Shown here: positions 53,686 to 63,393 of the stretch, piece by piece
How positions within the stretch are numbered: the first letter of the stretch is position 1
How the letters are laid out: each line of letters starts with the position of its first letter
NCBI GenBank assembly: GCA_040756055.1
Contig: JBFLZR010000005.1
Location: forward strand, 157,501 to 221,500
DNA: 64,000 nt
Reading direction: 5' to 3'
DNA from: Candidatus Zixiibacteriota bacterium
Lineage (GTDB): Bacteria > Zixibacteria > MSB-5A5 > GN15 > FEB-12
Position numbers and translations under genes: made by a program
Notes under the pieces: generated by a model
What the model was told of the DNA's origin: nothing
The model's input: the letters and a program-made list of their open reading frames with translations, nothing else
Databases searched by the model: none

Positions 53686-55533
53686 TTACACCGTAGCGAC
53701 TGGATTTTTGCGGTGTTTGGCAGGCTGTTTAGGGCCGACAAGAGGCAGCGTGAGTGAAAAGACCGTTCCCCGATCCACGTGGGATTCCACCGACAAAGAG
53801 CCGCCGTGCAGATCCACTATCTTTCGAGCCAGAGGCAATCCCAGACCTGTTCCTGAAGGTCGTGTTGAGAAGAATGGCGTGAAGATTTTATCGAGATTCT
53901 CGGGCGAAATCCCGCAGCCGAAATCCCGGACCTGTATCGCGACGCGATCCGCCTGTGCGCAAAGGCTTAGCTCGACACCACCCGGCATCTCCCCGTAGCT
54001 TATCGCCGCGTTTTCTACCAGATTGCCGACCGCCTGCTTGATCAGAAGCGCGTCAACATCCACCGGCGGTAACTCACGCCCGCCCGTGTCTAACTTGAAA
54101 TCGATAAGCCGGTACTCCGGACGAACCGTGAAACTATCCAGTAAGTCGGCAAAGAGAACAACAAGGTCATATTTTTCCGGAGAATAATCGAAGGGCCTCA
54201 CAAAACTCAGGAAACGATCAATCAGCGATTCAGCCTCTCGAGTCTCATCGTCCAGGGCGTCGATAGTCTCCGTGTCGAGCGCATTTTTGATCAGCCTCTT
54301 GCGCACGAGGTGATTGTAGCCCCGCATGGCGCCGATGCTGTTGCGGAGTTGATGCGCCAGTCCACCCGCCATCTCACCCAGGGCAACCAGGCGCTTCTTT
54401 GCTTCGACTTCCTTTCGCAGACAGTTAATCTCAGTCAGATCATTTATAAGGATTGATGCTCCCACCTTGTGAGCGGTGTAATCATTCAGGGCCGATATGG
54501 TGACACCGAGACTGAGAACGTTGTCAGCATCAAGCTCCACTTCCAGTTCCCGGTATGATTTCGCTTGGTCTTCCTTTAAAACCGATTTCAGCTCTTGGGC
54601 GTTTTGTCCGTTGAAGATCGATAGTGATCCAAAATGCTTGCCGGTGAACTCCGGCGGGTCAACTTTAAGAATGGTCCCGGCGGCTTTGTTTATCGAAACG
54701 ATTTTGCCTTCGGTATCGACCATAATCAGTCCCGACGTAATCGACCCGAGAAGATACTCATTGAAATGCTGCAGGCTGTCGGCTTTTCGTTGAATCGCCT
54801 GATTCAAAAGCAGCAGTTGCGATTCTTTTTCCTTAAGCTCACCGATTATCTTCTGGTAGTCCTCAACCATCGCTTCGACATCGTCCGTACTCTCCTCCAC
54901 CGGGCGGCCGGCATCGAGCGCCTGTTTTCGGATCTTGCGGAACGGTGCGAGAATGAATCTGAAGACGACAATGTAGAGGGCCATGATAATCAGAACAGCG
55001 ACGGTGTTGACGGCGATTAAAGATCTCGATGAATCCTCCAGATAGGCCAGCTCAGGAGCTATCGTGGAGAGAACGAGTATCTTCCGGCCGTCGCTCGATG
55101 GTACCACGCACGAGAAAAAGTACTCGGCCTCGTCGCCCCTGGTAAGCTCCCGGTGTCGTGATTGCGAAAGCGCTTCTCTGATCGACGCGGGAATCGCGAA
55201 CATCTTCCCCCCCGTTTCCACCTGAAGCCAGCCGTCCGCCTGGTGGATTTGATCTATTGTATTCGACGGCACCACGGTAATGGAACTCAGCTTATATTTA
55301 ACCTTGAGTTCGTCTTCCCGCGCGATGCCAATATAGTCCACATCCTCCTTTTGCACGGTTTTACCGATCGACAGGGCGGCGCTGTTGAGCCGCACGGTGG
55401 TGTTCTTTCGCTCGGAGCTGTAGGCATCGTAAACCAGAAGATTGGACCTGAAATTGAGAAACAGCAGGATGAAAATTATCACCAAAAGACCCAGGTGAAC
55501 GGCCTGCTCGAATTTGCTTTTGTGCTTAATCAT
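53686..55533 (-). CDS. PAS-containing sensor histidine kinase (NtrB-like)
   Basis: A 615-residue kinase: membrane helix, periplasmic sensor (about residues 35-165), second helix, coiled linker, PAS domain (NEYLLGSITSGLIMVDTEGKIVSINKAA, seen as GLIMVDTEGKIVSIN), then HisKA with H394 in AGGLAHQLRNSIG and an HATPase (NLVENAAIS; DFGCGISPENLDKIFTPFFS; GTGLGLPLARKIV). It lies downstream of pilD; its response regulator is not adjacent, though the receiver protein at 48819 is one candidate. Confidence 0.93.
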   Translation of the reverse strand: MIKHKSKFEQAVHLGLLVIIFILLFLNFRSNLLVYDAYSSERKNTTVRLNSAALSIGKTVQKEDVDYIGIAREDELKVKYKLSSITVVPSNTIDQIHQADGWLQVETGGKMFAIPASIREALSQSRHRELTRGDEAEYFFSCVVPSSDGRKILVLSTIAPELAYLEDSSRSLIAVNTVAVLIIMALYIVVFRFILAPFRKIRKQALDAGRPVEESTDDVEAMVEDYQKIIGELKEKESQLLLLNQAIQRKADSLQHFNEYLLGSITSGLIMVDTEGKIVSINKAAGTILKVDPPEFTGKHFGSLSIFNGQNAQELKSVLKEDQAKSYRELEVELDADNVLSLGVTISALNDYTAHKVGASILINDLTEINCLRKEVEAKKRLVALGEMAGGLAHQLRNSIGAMRGYNHLVRKRLIKNALDTETIDALDDETREAESLIDRFLSFVRPFDYSPEKYDLVVLFADLLDSFTVRPEYRLIDFKLDTGGRELPPVDVDALLIKQAVGNLVENAAISYGEMPGGVELSLCAQADRVAIQVRDFGCGISPENLDKIFTPFFSTRPSGTGLGLPLARKIVDLHGGSLSVESHVDRGTVFSLTLPLVGPKQPAKHRKNPVATV

Positions 55534-55589
55534 GGCTCTAAGCCATATATCGGCAATAAATTAAGACAGTTGAGGAAGGCTTGGCAAAG

Positions 55590-56369
55590 CTATACGCGAA
55601 GGAAATTGTTCACGTAAAAGCGGATAATCTGCTCTCCATAGCAGATAGCCAGCAGAGCCGCCAGCGCGATAAAAGGCCCGAAAGGTATCATCCGTTCTCG
55701 ACGCAATTTCGACGAAAAGGCCATTATCACGATCGAGACGACGAGTCCGATGACGGCCGAAGATATAAAAATCAGAAGTATCTTCTTCCATCCCAGAAGT
55801 GTGCCCAGCATGGCGGTCAGTTTGATATCGCCACCTCCCATCGATTCCTTCTTAAACAGCCAGTCCCCCAGAATGGCAACCAGCCAGAGCGAACCGCCCC
55901 CGACCACGAGACCGATGAGCGAGTCAACTATACCCAATTGGCCGGGCAGCAGAGAGACGGCCAGGCCGAGGACAATTCCCGGTAGTGTGATAGAGTCGGG
56001 TATTATCATGTGGTCCAGGTCGATGAAAAAGACGACTATCAAGACCGAAGACAGGATAGAGTAAACGAAAAACTCCGTAGACAAACCAAACTGCCGGAAA
56101 AAATACAAATACAACAGGCAATTCATCAACTCAACCAGCGGGTAACGAACAGATATTCTTGCTTTGCAGAAAGCGCATTTTCCACCGAGCGCCAGATAAC
56201 TGATCACAGGAATATTGTGATACCACTTGAGTTGGTTTGAGCATTTTGGACATACTGATCGGGAAAGGAAAAAGCCGCGTTTCAGTGGCAATCTGTAAAT
56301 AACGACATTGAGAAATGATCCGACCGCCAGACCGGTCAGGGCGACCATTATGTAGTCCGGATAATTCAT
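55590..56369 (-). CDS. pilD: Prepilin peptidase (A24)
   Basis: A 259-residue integral membrane aspartic protease and N-methylase. N-terminal two CxxC pairs (VCPKCSNQ, KCAFCKAR) define the methylase part, and the catalytic Asp residues sit in FFIDLDHMIIPD and MGGGDIKLTAMLG. It cuts the prepilins encoded at 32050 and 32480 before FTLIE and methylates the new Phe. It is separated by 19 kb from the pilus operon and placed after rsmE. Confidence 0.95.
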   Translation of the reverse strand: MNYPDYIMVALTGLAVGSFLNVVIYRLPLKRGFFLSRSVCPKCSNQLKWYHNIPVISYLALGGKCAFCKARISVRYPLVELMNCLLYLYFFRQFGLSTEFFVYSILSSVLIVVFFIDLDHMIIPDSITLPGIVLGLAVSLLPGQLGIVDSLIGLVVGGGSLWLVAILGDWLFKKESMGGGDIKLTAMLGTLLGWKKILLIFISSAVIGLVVSIVIMAFSSKLRRERMIPFGPFIALAALLAICYGEQIIRFYVNNFLRV

Positions 56370-56397
56370 ATCAAGATTATTATCGGCAGAAAACCGA

Positions 56398-57147
56398 TTA
56401 TCTCAATTCGCCGAGTGCATTCATTACCAGCGCGCAGGCTACGGGCCCGGCTGTTTCCGCCCTGAGTATGCGCCGCCCAAGAGAAACAGCCTTGATTCCC
56501 TTGTCCAGCGCCAGATTCATCTCCTCGGCGCTGAACCCCGGCTCGGCCCCTACGATAATATTGACCCGTCTGGTGTGGGCGGATAAACCGGACTCTTCCA
56601 GCGGACGGCTACCGGCCGACGGATGGAATATGAGGTTGACCGACTCCGGGCCTATTTCTTTCAAGTAGTCGGTGAAAGTCACCGGCTGCGCGATTTCAGG
56701 ACGATAAGACCGTCGGCATTGTTTCATGGCGGCGAGCGCTACTTTTTCATAGCGAGCCACCTTTGTTCTCGCCCGTTTCGGGTCATCAACCGTCACTTTC
56801 GACTTTTCGGTAATCAGTGGCACGAAACGTTTGACACCCAACTCCGTTCCCTTTTCGATCACCGTATCGAATTTCGACCCGGTCGATAAACCCGCCGCCA
56901 GCGTCAGCACCACTTGTGGTTCTCCCATATTTCGCGTCTGGGAGTGAACCCGGACCTCAACCAGCTTCTCACGTGTGATTTTCGCTATCTCCCCTCTAAA
57001 ACCGCCGCCGAGACCATCGACAGCTATCAGCACATCCCCCTGTTTCATCCGCATTACTTTTACCGCGTGGTGGCTTTCTGCTTTTGAGAGAACCAGTAGA
57101 CCGTCGCTCAGAGAATCCGGCTCGACATAAAAAATCGGGGGTTCCAA
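56398..57147 (-). CDS. rsmE: 16S rRNA m3U1498 methyltransferase RsmE
   Basis: A 249-residue SPOUT-class methyltransferase with an N-terminal PUA-like part (LSKAESHHAVKVMRMKQGD) and the knot segment GAEPGFSAEEMNLAL, LGRRILRAETAGPVA. It modifies U1498 of 16S rRNA. The TTG start is chosen because AAGGAG, part of the prmA end, lies 5 bases upstream; the longer ATG at 57180 lies inside prmA with no ribosome site. Confidence 0.92.
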   Translation of the reverse strand: MEPPIFYVEPDSLSDGLLVLSKAESHHAVKVMRMKQGDVLIAVDGLGGGFRGEIAKITREKLVEVRVHSQTRNMGEPQVVLTLAAGLSTGSKFDTVIEKGTELGVKRFVPLITEKSKVTVDDPKRARTKVARYEKVALAAMKQCRRSYRPEIAQPVTFTDYLKEIGPESVNLIFHPSAGSRPLEESGLSAHTRRVNIIVGAEPGFSAEEMNLALDKGIKAVSLGRRILRAETAGPVACALVMNALGELR

Positions 57148-57149
57148 GA

Positions 57150-58040
57150 TTACTCCTTGTGGACCGTAAAAGTGCGCCACTCGTTCTCGGCGTGGATGCT
57201 GAAATTGGTCAGCCCCAGCGATTGGAGCCCGTCTGTAATACCCTGCTCATCCTGCTCGAGAAGCCCCGATAACACCAGGTAGCCGCCCGGCGCGGTTAAT
57301 TTATCGAGAGACTCAAGAATATCCAGAATGGTCGATTTGATAATATTGGCGCAGACAAAATCGTAAGGCTCGTCATCTTCACACTTTTCTATCGATCCGT
57401 GAACGATATCGTGAGGAGCGGCTACCTTGTTAATGATAAAATTTTCACCGCAGTTCTCGACCGCCAGCAGATCGTAGTCGATTGCTTTGATATATCCCGC
57501 TTTCATTTTGTCGGCGAGGATCGCAAGGATACCCGAGCCGCATCCGAGGTCCAGAAAGCGCATGCCGGCAAAACCATTGTCCCTTATGGCCAGTAAACAT
57601 CCCTGTGTTGTTTCATGAGTGCCTGTCCCGAATGCCATTTTGGGTTCAACAATGATGTCATATTTCGCTTCGGGTGGCGCATTTTCCCATGGCGGCCGCA
57701 CGGCAACATCGCCCCCAACAACTGTCACCTTCACCGACTTGCGATATTCATCCTCCCACTCCGCGCTCTTGATCTTTTTCTGTCTTATCTCGGGCACTGT
57801 TTGAAGCTCGTTATCCATTGCCACGAGACTGGTCAGATAGGCGCCGAGTTGCTGACGGCTCTGCTCGACACCGTTGTCGGGAATATAGAACTTGATTGTA
57901 GTCACGGCGCTGTCCTCTTCGTCCTCCAGGACAATACCGTTACTGAGATTTTCAATCACGAAATTGCAGACAGCGTCACACAGGCTGCCCGGAACCTCGA
58001 CAGAAACCTCAACCCAGAATTCGGCGGAGTTATCAAACAC
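57150..58040 (-). CDS. prmA: Ribosomal protein L11 methyltransferase
   Basis: A 296-residue class I methyltransferase: N-terminal L11-binding domain, then FGTGTHETTQGCLLAI, DLGCGSGILAI SAM-binding loop, and CANII in VCANIIKSTIL. It trimethylates ribosomal protein L11. The start is GTG with GGGGG upstream, 1 base after the dnaJ stop. Coupled to rsmE downstream, a usual pair. Confidence 0.95.
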   Translation of the reverse strand: MFDNSAEFWVEVSVEVPGSLCDAVCNFVIENLSNGIVLEDEEDSAVTTIKFYIPDNGVEQSRQQLGAYLTSLVAMDNELQTVPEIRQKKIKSAEWEDEYRKSVKVTVVGGDVAVRPPWENAPPEAKYDIIVEPKMAFGTGTHETTQGCLLAIRDNGFAGMRFLDLGCGSGILAILADKMKAGYIKAIDYDLLAVENCGENFIINKVAAPHDIVHGSIEKCEDDEPYDFVCANIIKSTILDILESLDKLTAPGGYLVLSGLLEQDEQGITDGLQSLGLTNFSIHAENEWRTFTVHKE

Positions 58041-58041
58041 T

Positions 58042-59202
58042 CTATACCCCCAGTGTTTCTCTCAATTTTTCAAAAAACGACTTGCTCGCCGGAGGCGGCA
58101 CGAATGATTCCGATTCGGAAAGTTTCTCGAGCAACTCTTTGTCGGACTCACTGATTCTGGTCGGAACCCATACCACCACACGAACCAACTGGTCGCCCCG
58201 GCCCGAAGAATGAAGATGTGGTATTCCCTGCCCGCGCATCTTGAGGACCTTACCCGGTTGGGTCCCGGCGGGAATTTTTATCTTGGCTTTGCCGTTCAGA
58301 GTCGGGACCGATACCGTACCGCCCATGGCGGCGGTAGCGAATGATATTGGAAGTTCGCACAGCACATGGTTGCCGTGCCGCGTGAACTGGTCGTGCTCTT
58401 TCTCCTCGAAAATGGCAATCAGGTCGCCCGGCTCTCCGCGGTTGGGAGCGGCGTTGCCCATGTTCTCTACCGTCATGTAGTTGCCACTCGCGACTCCAGC
58501 AGGAATTTTGATTGAGACCTGAGATTCTCCCCGCACGCGACCTTCACCCCGGCAGGCGCCGCAAGCTTCGGCAATTATCTCCCCTGTTCCCCGGCACATA
58601 TTACATGTCGTTACCTGCTGAACGGTGCCCAGAAAGGTCCTTGAAATGGTGCGCACCTGTCCTGCCCCTTTACATTGCGGGCAGGTCTTTTTGGATGACC
58701 CGGCCGCCATACCGGAGCCATCACAGGTTTCACAGACCACCAGACGCTTGACCTTGACGGACTTCTCAATTCCTTTCGCGATTTCTTCGAGAGAAAGCGG
58801 AATCCTTATTCTAAGGTCCTCCCCCTTGTTGCGGCGGCGACGCTGTCCTGTTGAGCCCATACCGAAGAAATCATCGAAGATCGATCCGCCGCCGAAATCC
58901 CGCATGAAGGCCCTGAGGGCATCGCTGAGATCGAAACCCTCGAATCCACCGAACCCACCGCCAAACCCTGCGCCCTGCCCTACTCCGGCGTGACCGAATT
59001 GGTCGTAGGCCTGCCGCTTCTGAGGATCCTTCAAAACCTCATAAGCCTCGGTGGCCTCTTTGAAACTTTCCTCGGCTTCCTTGTTGCCCGGGTTGCGATC
59101 CGGATGAAACTTCATCGCCAGCTTACGATAAGCCGACTTGATCTGGTCTTCCGAGGCACCCCGGTCAACGCCCAGGATTTCGTAGTAGTCTCTCTTGGCC
59201 AT
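58042..59202 (-). CDS. dnaJ: Chaperone DnaJ (Hsp40)
   Basis: A 386-residue type I J protein: J domain with HPD in [12 protein letters not shown]-rich region (about residues 72-105), four CxxCxGxG zinc repeats ([32 protein letters not shown]) and the C-terminal substrate domains. It loads substrate onto DnaK and stimulates ATP use. Located 13 bases after dnaK. Confidence 0.97.
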   Translation of the reverse strand: MAKRDYYEILGVDRGASEDQIKSAYRKLAMKFHPDRNPGNKEAEESFKEATEAYEVLKDPQKRQAYDQFGHAGVGQGAGFGGGFGGFEGFDLSDALRAFMRDFGGGSIFDDFFGMGSTGQRRRRNKGEDLRIRIPLSLEEIAKGIEKSVKVKRLVVCETCDGSGMAAGSSKKTCPQCKGAGQVRTISRTFLGTVQQVTTCNMCRGTGEIIAEACGACRGEGRVRGESQVSIKIPAGVASGNYMTVENMGNAAPNRGEPGDLIAIFEEKEHDQFTRHGNHVLCELPISFATAAMGGTVSVPTLNGKAKIKIPAGTQPGKVLKMRGQGIPHLHSSGRGDQLVRVVVWVPTRISESDKELLEKLSESESFVPPPASKSFFEKLRETLGV

Positions 59203-59215
59203 AACCTTGTTTTAT

Positions 59216-61141
59216 CTAACTCTTGTCGTCATCGACAACTTCAAAATCAGCGTCAACAGCGCCATCACCTTTGTCGGAATCATCAGCTTTACCCGGTTGA
59301 GCCTTTTGCTGATCTGCTCCCGCGCCGGCCGCCTGCTGCGCCTGCGACTGCTTGTACAGCTCTTCGGCGATCTTGTGTGATGCCTGCATCAGTTCTTCCT
59401 TCGCCTTATTGATGGTCTCGACCGAATCGCCGCTTATGACTTCCTTAACTCTGGCAATAGCGGCTTCCACCTTCTTTTTTTCGTCTTCCGAAACTTTATC
59501 ACCCAGCTCTTTGAGCGTCTTTTGGGTGGTGTAGACCATCTGGTCCGCTTCATTTCGAGCCTGAATCAAGTCGGCTTTCTTCTTGTCCTCATCGGCGTGC
59601 TTCTCGGCGTCACTGACCATCTTATCGATTTCCTGCTCCGACAGCCCCGATGATACTTCAATGCGTATGGACTGCTCTTTACCGGTGGCCATATCTTTGG
59701 CGCTCACATGAACGATACCGTTGGCATCAATATCGAACGTTACCTCGATTTGAGGAATTCCCCGCGGCGCAGGCGGGATACCCACGAGATCGAATTTCCC
59801 CAGCGTTCGGTTGTCGATGGCCATTCTGCGCTCGCCCTGAAGCACGTGAATCGACACGGCCGTCTGGTTGTCATCGGCAGTCGAGAATATCTGGGATTTC
59901 TTCGTTGGGATGGTCGTGTTTCTCTCGATGAGTTTGGTCATAACACCCCCGAGCGTTTCGATACCCAGGGACAAGGGCGTTACATCGAGCAAAACGATAT
60001 CCTTCATGTCGCCGGATAATACGCCGCCCTGAATGGCCGCGCCGATGGCCACAACTTCATCAGGATTCACGCCTTTGTGGGGTTCCTTGCCGAATATTTC
60101 TTTGACCAATTGAATGACTCGCGGCATACGCGTCATACCACCCACGAGCACCACCTCGTCAATCTGCTGGAACGACAGCTTGGCGTCAGCCAGCGCCGCC
60201 TTACACGGTCCTACGGTGCGTTGAATCAGATGATCCACCAATTGCTCGAATTTCGAACGAGAGAGGGTCAGATCGAGATGTTTCGGGCCCGATTGGTCTG
60301 CGGTTATGAACGGCAGGTTGATATTCGTCTGCATCGTCGATGACAACTCGATTTTGGCCTTCTCCGCTGCTTCCTTCAGACGTTGTAGAGCCATGCGGTC
60401 TTTGCGAAGGTCTATCCCGTTGCTCTTGCGAAACTCATCAGCCATCCAGTCTATAACCGCTTGGTCGAAATCATCGCCGCCAAGGTGAGTGTCGCCGTTG
60501 GTCGAACGGACCTCGAAGACCCCGTCACCGATTTCCAGAATGGATATATCAAACGTTCCGCCGCCAAGGTCATATACAGCGATTTTCTCGTTACGCTTTT
60601 TGTCAAGACCATAGGCCAGCGATGCCGCCGTAGGCTCGTTGATTATTCTGAGGACCTCCAGTCCGGCTATTTTGCCGGCGTCCTTGGTTGCCTGACGTTG
60701 CGAGTCGTTGAAATATGCCGGGACCGTTATCACGGCCTGCTTTACTTCCTGCCCCAGGTAGCTTTCCGCGGCGCTTTTGAGCGACTGTAAAATCATCGCT
60801 GAAATTTCCGGCGGCTGATATGTTTTCCCGCCGGCTTCAATTAATACCGCTCCCCTGTCATTCTCTGTTACTTTATAAGGGACTATCTTCTCTTCCGATG
60901 ATACCTCGTTGTGAAGTCTTCCCATAAAACGCTTGACCGAAAAGACGGTATTTTCCGGATTCGTCACCGCCTGTCGCTTGGCAGCCGCGCCGACCAGACG
61001 TTCTCCATCTTTGGTAAAAGCCACTATCGATGGAGTGGTGCGCGAACCTTCCAGGTTGGGAATTACCACCGGCTCCTTGCCTTCCAGGACCGCCACACAC
61101 GAATTGGTGGTTCCCAGGTCGATTCCTATTATCTTCCCCAT
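59216..61141 (-). CDS. dnaK: Chaperone DnaK (Hsp70)
   Basis: A 641-residue Hsp70 with the three signatures ([41 protein letters not shown]), the [14 protein letters not shown] linker-substrate region and an acidic end (EVVDDDKS). Full bacterial length. It lies between grpE and dnaJ. Confidence 0.98.
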   Translation of the reverse strand: MGKIIGIDLGTTNSCVAVLEGKEPVVIPNLEGSRTTPSIVAFTKDGERLVGAAAKRQAVTNPENTVFSVKRFMGRLHNEVSSEEKIVPYKVTENDRGAVLIEAGGKTYQPPEISAMILQSLKSAAESYLGQEVKQAVITVPAYFNDSQRQATKDAGKIAGLEVLRIINEPTAASLAYGLDKKRNEKIAVYDLGGGTFDISILEIGDGVFEVRSTNGDTHLGGDDFDQAVIDWMADEFRKSNGIDLRKDRMALQRLKEAAEKAKIELSSTMQTNINLPFITADQSGPKHLDLTLSRSKFEQLVDHLIQRTVGPCKAALADAKLSFQQIDEVVLVGGMTRMPRVIQLVKEIFGKEPHKGVNPDEVVAIGAAIQGGVLSGDMKDIVLLDVTPLSLGIETLGGVMTKLIERNTTIPTKKSQIFSTADDNQTAVSIHVLQGERRMAIDNRTLGKFDLVGIPPAPRGIPQIEVTFDIDANGIVHVSAKDMATGKEQSIRIEVSSGLSEQEIDKMVSDAEKHADEDKKKADLIQARNEADQMVYTTQKTLKELGDKVSEDEKKKVEAAIARVKEVISGDSVETINKAKEELMQASHKIAEELYKQSQAQQAAGAGADQQKAQPGKADDSDKGDGAVDADFEVVDDDKS

Positions 61142-61156
61142 ATTCGATACACTCCT

Positions 61157-61783
61157 TTATTTGTCACTCGTCATTTTTCTACCTGAACTGACACCCACTT
61201 TGCTGTGGCGGAGAATCCTGTCCCCCTGACGATACCCCCTGCTCATTTCCATCGCCACCACTCCTTCATCGTGATCTTCCGATTCTATCTGCATCATGGC
61301 GTCGTGAAAATTCGGGTCGAACGGTTTCCCCACAGCCTCGATGGGGGTAATGTTATACTTCTTAAGCAAATTAATCATCTGGTTTAAGATGAGATCCGTC
61401 CCTTTACGGAGCGACTCCGAGTCAGCGTTATTGTTGGCGTGGCTCAAGGCCCGTTCAAAATTGTCAACGATGTCCAGGAATTCGAGCATGACGGCATCGT
61501 TGGCGGAACGAACCATGTCCTCATACTGACGGGCCACTCTTTTCTTGTAGTTTTCGAACTCGGCCGCGTTTCGCAGAAGCTTGTCTTCGAGCTCGGCCAC
61601 GCGCCGGCGCAACATTTCTTCCTCGGTACACGGCTGCGCCTGCGATGATACTTCTTCCGGTGAATCGGCTTTCTCCGACTCGACGCCCGTATCTTCGAAT
61701 GGCTCTCTCCTGTTCGTCGTCTGTTCATCCCGCTCGTCCCGATTCTTATCGGTCTTCGCGTCATCTTTATTCTTCTCAGTCAT
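61157..61783 (-). CDS. grpE: Nucleotide exchange factor GrpE
   Basis: A 208-residue GrpE: charged, disordered N-terminus (about 65 residues, KNKDDAKTDKNRDERDE), coiled coil (AELEDKLLRNAAEFENYKKR), then the beta domain with GKPFDPNFHDAMMQ and GVVAMEMSRGYRQGDRILRHSKV, seen as GYRQGDRILRHSKV. It resets DnaK by ADP release. ATG follows AGAGG, 6 bases after hrcA. Confidence 0.96.
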   Translation of the reverse strand: MTEKNKDDAKTDKNRDERDEQTTNRREPFEDTGVESEKADSPEEVSSQAQPCTEEEMLRRRVAELEDKLLRNAAEFENYKKRVARQYEDMVRSANDAVMLEFLDIVDNFERALSHANNNADSESLRKGTDLILNQMINLLKKYNITPIEAVGKPFDPNFHDAMMQIESEDHDEGVVAMEMSRGYRQGDRILRHSKVGVSSGRKMTSDK

Positions 61784-61789
61784 CCTCTG

Positions 61790-62833
61790 CTATTCCTTAT
61801 TCTCATCCAATCCCGAAAGCACTTCGGTAATAGTCCTGGCCGTGTACTCCACGACCGATACCAGTTTGCTGTATGCCATTCGTGTCGGTCCGATGATTCC
61901 AATCGTCCCGGAAACCTTGCCCACGCGGTATTTGGAACTGACCAGCGAACAGCTCATAATCTCCTGAAACTGGTTTTCTTTACCGATGGTGATAAACAAT
62001 CCTTCCTCGACCGCGCGGTTAAGGAAATCCGATAACACCTTGCCGTCCTCGATCATCTTTATCAGACCGGAGACTTTTCGAAGGTCGGCGAACTCCGGTT
62101 GTTGCACCAGATGGTCAGCGCCCGCCACGTGAATATCTTCCGAACGACCTTCGGACCATATCTTGTCCTTGGAATCGATTATCAGTTTAATCAGCCGACC
62201 GTGGCCCGGCAAATCAGCCATTCTCTTTGAGATCGACTCCTTGATCTCGCCGAGCGTAAGCCCGGCCAGACGCTCGTTGAGAACCGACTCAACTTCGCGC
62301 AATGTCGGCTCGGACAGGTCCGCCTCGATCTCGATAATCACACTTTTGGCCAGACCGGAATGCACCACCACCACCACCATAAGGCGACCATCGGCAATAG
62401 GTATAAGCTTAAGGGCCTTTAAAACACCCTCTTCAAACCGGGGCGCGATTGTAACTCCAAGCTGATTGGTAATCTCGCTTAAGACTTTGCAGGTCTGACC
62501 AAGAATCTCGCTGATTCCACGACCCTCGCGGAGAATTGAACCCTTAATGAACTTCTTCTCCCTCTCCGTGAGAGCATCCGGCTTCAACAGATAATCGACA
62601 TATACGCGGTATCCCAGATCGGTGGGAATGCGACCGGCCGATGTATGCGGCTGAGTGACCAGACCAAGTTCCTCGAGGTCCTGAAGAGTATTGCGAATGG
62701 TGGCCGAGGATATCCCCATCTGGAATTTGTTGGCAATAGCTCTGGAGCCAACCGGATCAGCGGTGGCGATATAGTAATTGATCAGATTCTCGAGAATCTC
62801 TTTTTCACGTTGTGTTAAATTTTCGAAAGCCAT
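61790..62833 (-). CDS. hrcA: Heat-inducible transcription repressor HrcA
   Basis: A 347-residue repressor: winged HTH at the N-terminus (GSRAIANKFQMGISSATIRNTLQDLEELG, seen as ISSATIRNTLQDLEE), then the HrcA core (LVSVVEYTA end). It binds CIRCE upstream of its own operon and is kept active by GroE in many bacteria. A CIRCE-like site at 62857-62883 sits 24 bases upstream of the start. Confidence 0.95.
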   Translation of the reverse strand: MAFENLTQREKEILENLINYYIATADPVGSRAIANKFQMGISSATIRNTLQDLEELGLVTQPHTSAGRIPTDLGYRVYVDYLLKPDALTEREKKFIKGSILREGRGISEILGQTCKVLSEITNQLGVTIAPRFEEGVLKALKLIPIADGRLMVVVVVHSGLAKSVIIEIEADLSEPTLREVESVLNERLAGLTLGEIKESISKRMADLPGHGRLIKLIIDSKDKIWSEGRSEDIHVAGADHLVQQPEFADLRKVSGLIKMIEDGKVLSDFLNRAVEEGLFITIGKENQFQEIMSCSLVSSKYRVGKVSGTIGIIGPTRMAYSKLVSVVEYTARTITEVLSGLDENKE

Positions 62834-62856
62834 ATGAATCACCCACACCTGCCACT

Positions 62857-62883
62857 TTGGCAGCCGCAATGGCAGAGCGCTAA
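62857..62883 (-). promoter_or_regulatory. CIRCE-like operator of the hrcA operon
   Basis: The minus strand reads TTAGCGCTC, 9 bases, GGCTGCCAA, against the consensus TTAGCACTC-N9-GAGTGCTAA. The first arm differs at one base, the second at three. Spacing is exactly 9. It covers the predicted transcription start, right after the -10 box, as expected for HrcA control. Confidence 0.7.
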
Positions 62884-62884
62884 T

Positions 62885-62914
62885 AAATTACGGGTTATTT
62901 ATAACAATTGTCAA
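62885..62914 (-). promoter_or_regulatory. Promoter of the hrcA-grpE-dnaK-dnaJ operon
   Basis: The minus strand has a perfect TTGACA (62909-62914), 18 bases, TAATTT (62885-62890), a housekeeping sigma70-type promoter. The CIRCE-like site starts within 2 bases of the -10 box. Confidence 0.75.
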
Positions 62915-62957
62915 GGCGAAATGATTCCTGGGAAACGAATTTCGCGCCAGGGGACTC

Positions 62958-62997
62958 AAAAAGAAACCGGCCGCGGCTAAATGACCGTGGCCGGTTT
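62958..62997 (-). terminator. Terminator of the lysine-rich protein gene
   Basis: On the minus strand AAACCGGCC pairs with GGCCGGTTT, with an inner CGG/CCG extension, followed by CTTTTTG. It lies 25 bases after the stop at 63022. Confidence 0.9.
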
Positions 62998-63021
62998 GGG
63001 AAAAAATCATATCTGATCGCT

Positions 63022-63330
63022 CTAACCTTCGTCGTCTTCCTTTTTATCGTCTTTCTTCTTGTCCGTCTTATCGTCTGTCGACTTCTTCTTCAGGTTCTCT
63101 TTGCGATCATCGATACCATTGTTGTTTTTATCTACGAAGTCATCGTATTTCTTGTTCTGCTCAGAACTCGAATCAGACTTCTTTTTGGCCTCTTCTTTCT
63201 TCTTGTCCTGATCCGACTTCTTCTGGGTCACCTTTTGCGGCTGCTTTTCCTTTTTCTCGATTGCGGCGACATTGCCGGCGACGGAGAACAGAAACAAGCC
63301 TGCTATCAGATATGTAAGCATCGTTTTCAT
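63022..63330 (-). CDS. Small secreted Lys/Asp-rich protein with calcium-loop motif
   Basis: A 102-residue protein: signal peptide ending near NVAA (about residue 22), then a highly charged, low-complexity body rich in Lys, Asp, Glu and Ser. One loop, DKNNNGIDD near residue 70, matches the calcium-binding repeat of EF-hand/thrombospondin type 3. The ATG at 63328-63330 follows GGAG at 8 bases; an earlier GTG is too close. Function unknown; perhaps periplasmic ion or polymer binding. Confidence 0.75.
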   Translation of the reverse strand: MKTMLTYLIAGLFLFSVAGNVAAIEKKEKQPQKVTQKKSDQDKKKEEAKKKSDSSSEQNKKYDDFVDKNNNGIDDRKENLKKKSTDDKTDKKKDDKKEDDEG

Positions 63331-63393
63331 TTTCACTGCTCCGTCAATAATTTAGACCTTACAATCTCTCTTAGCAACCAAAATCCTTCCCAC

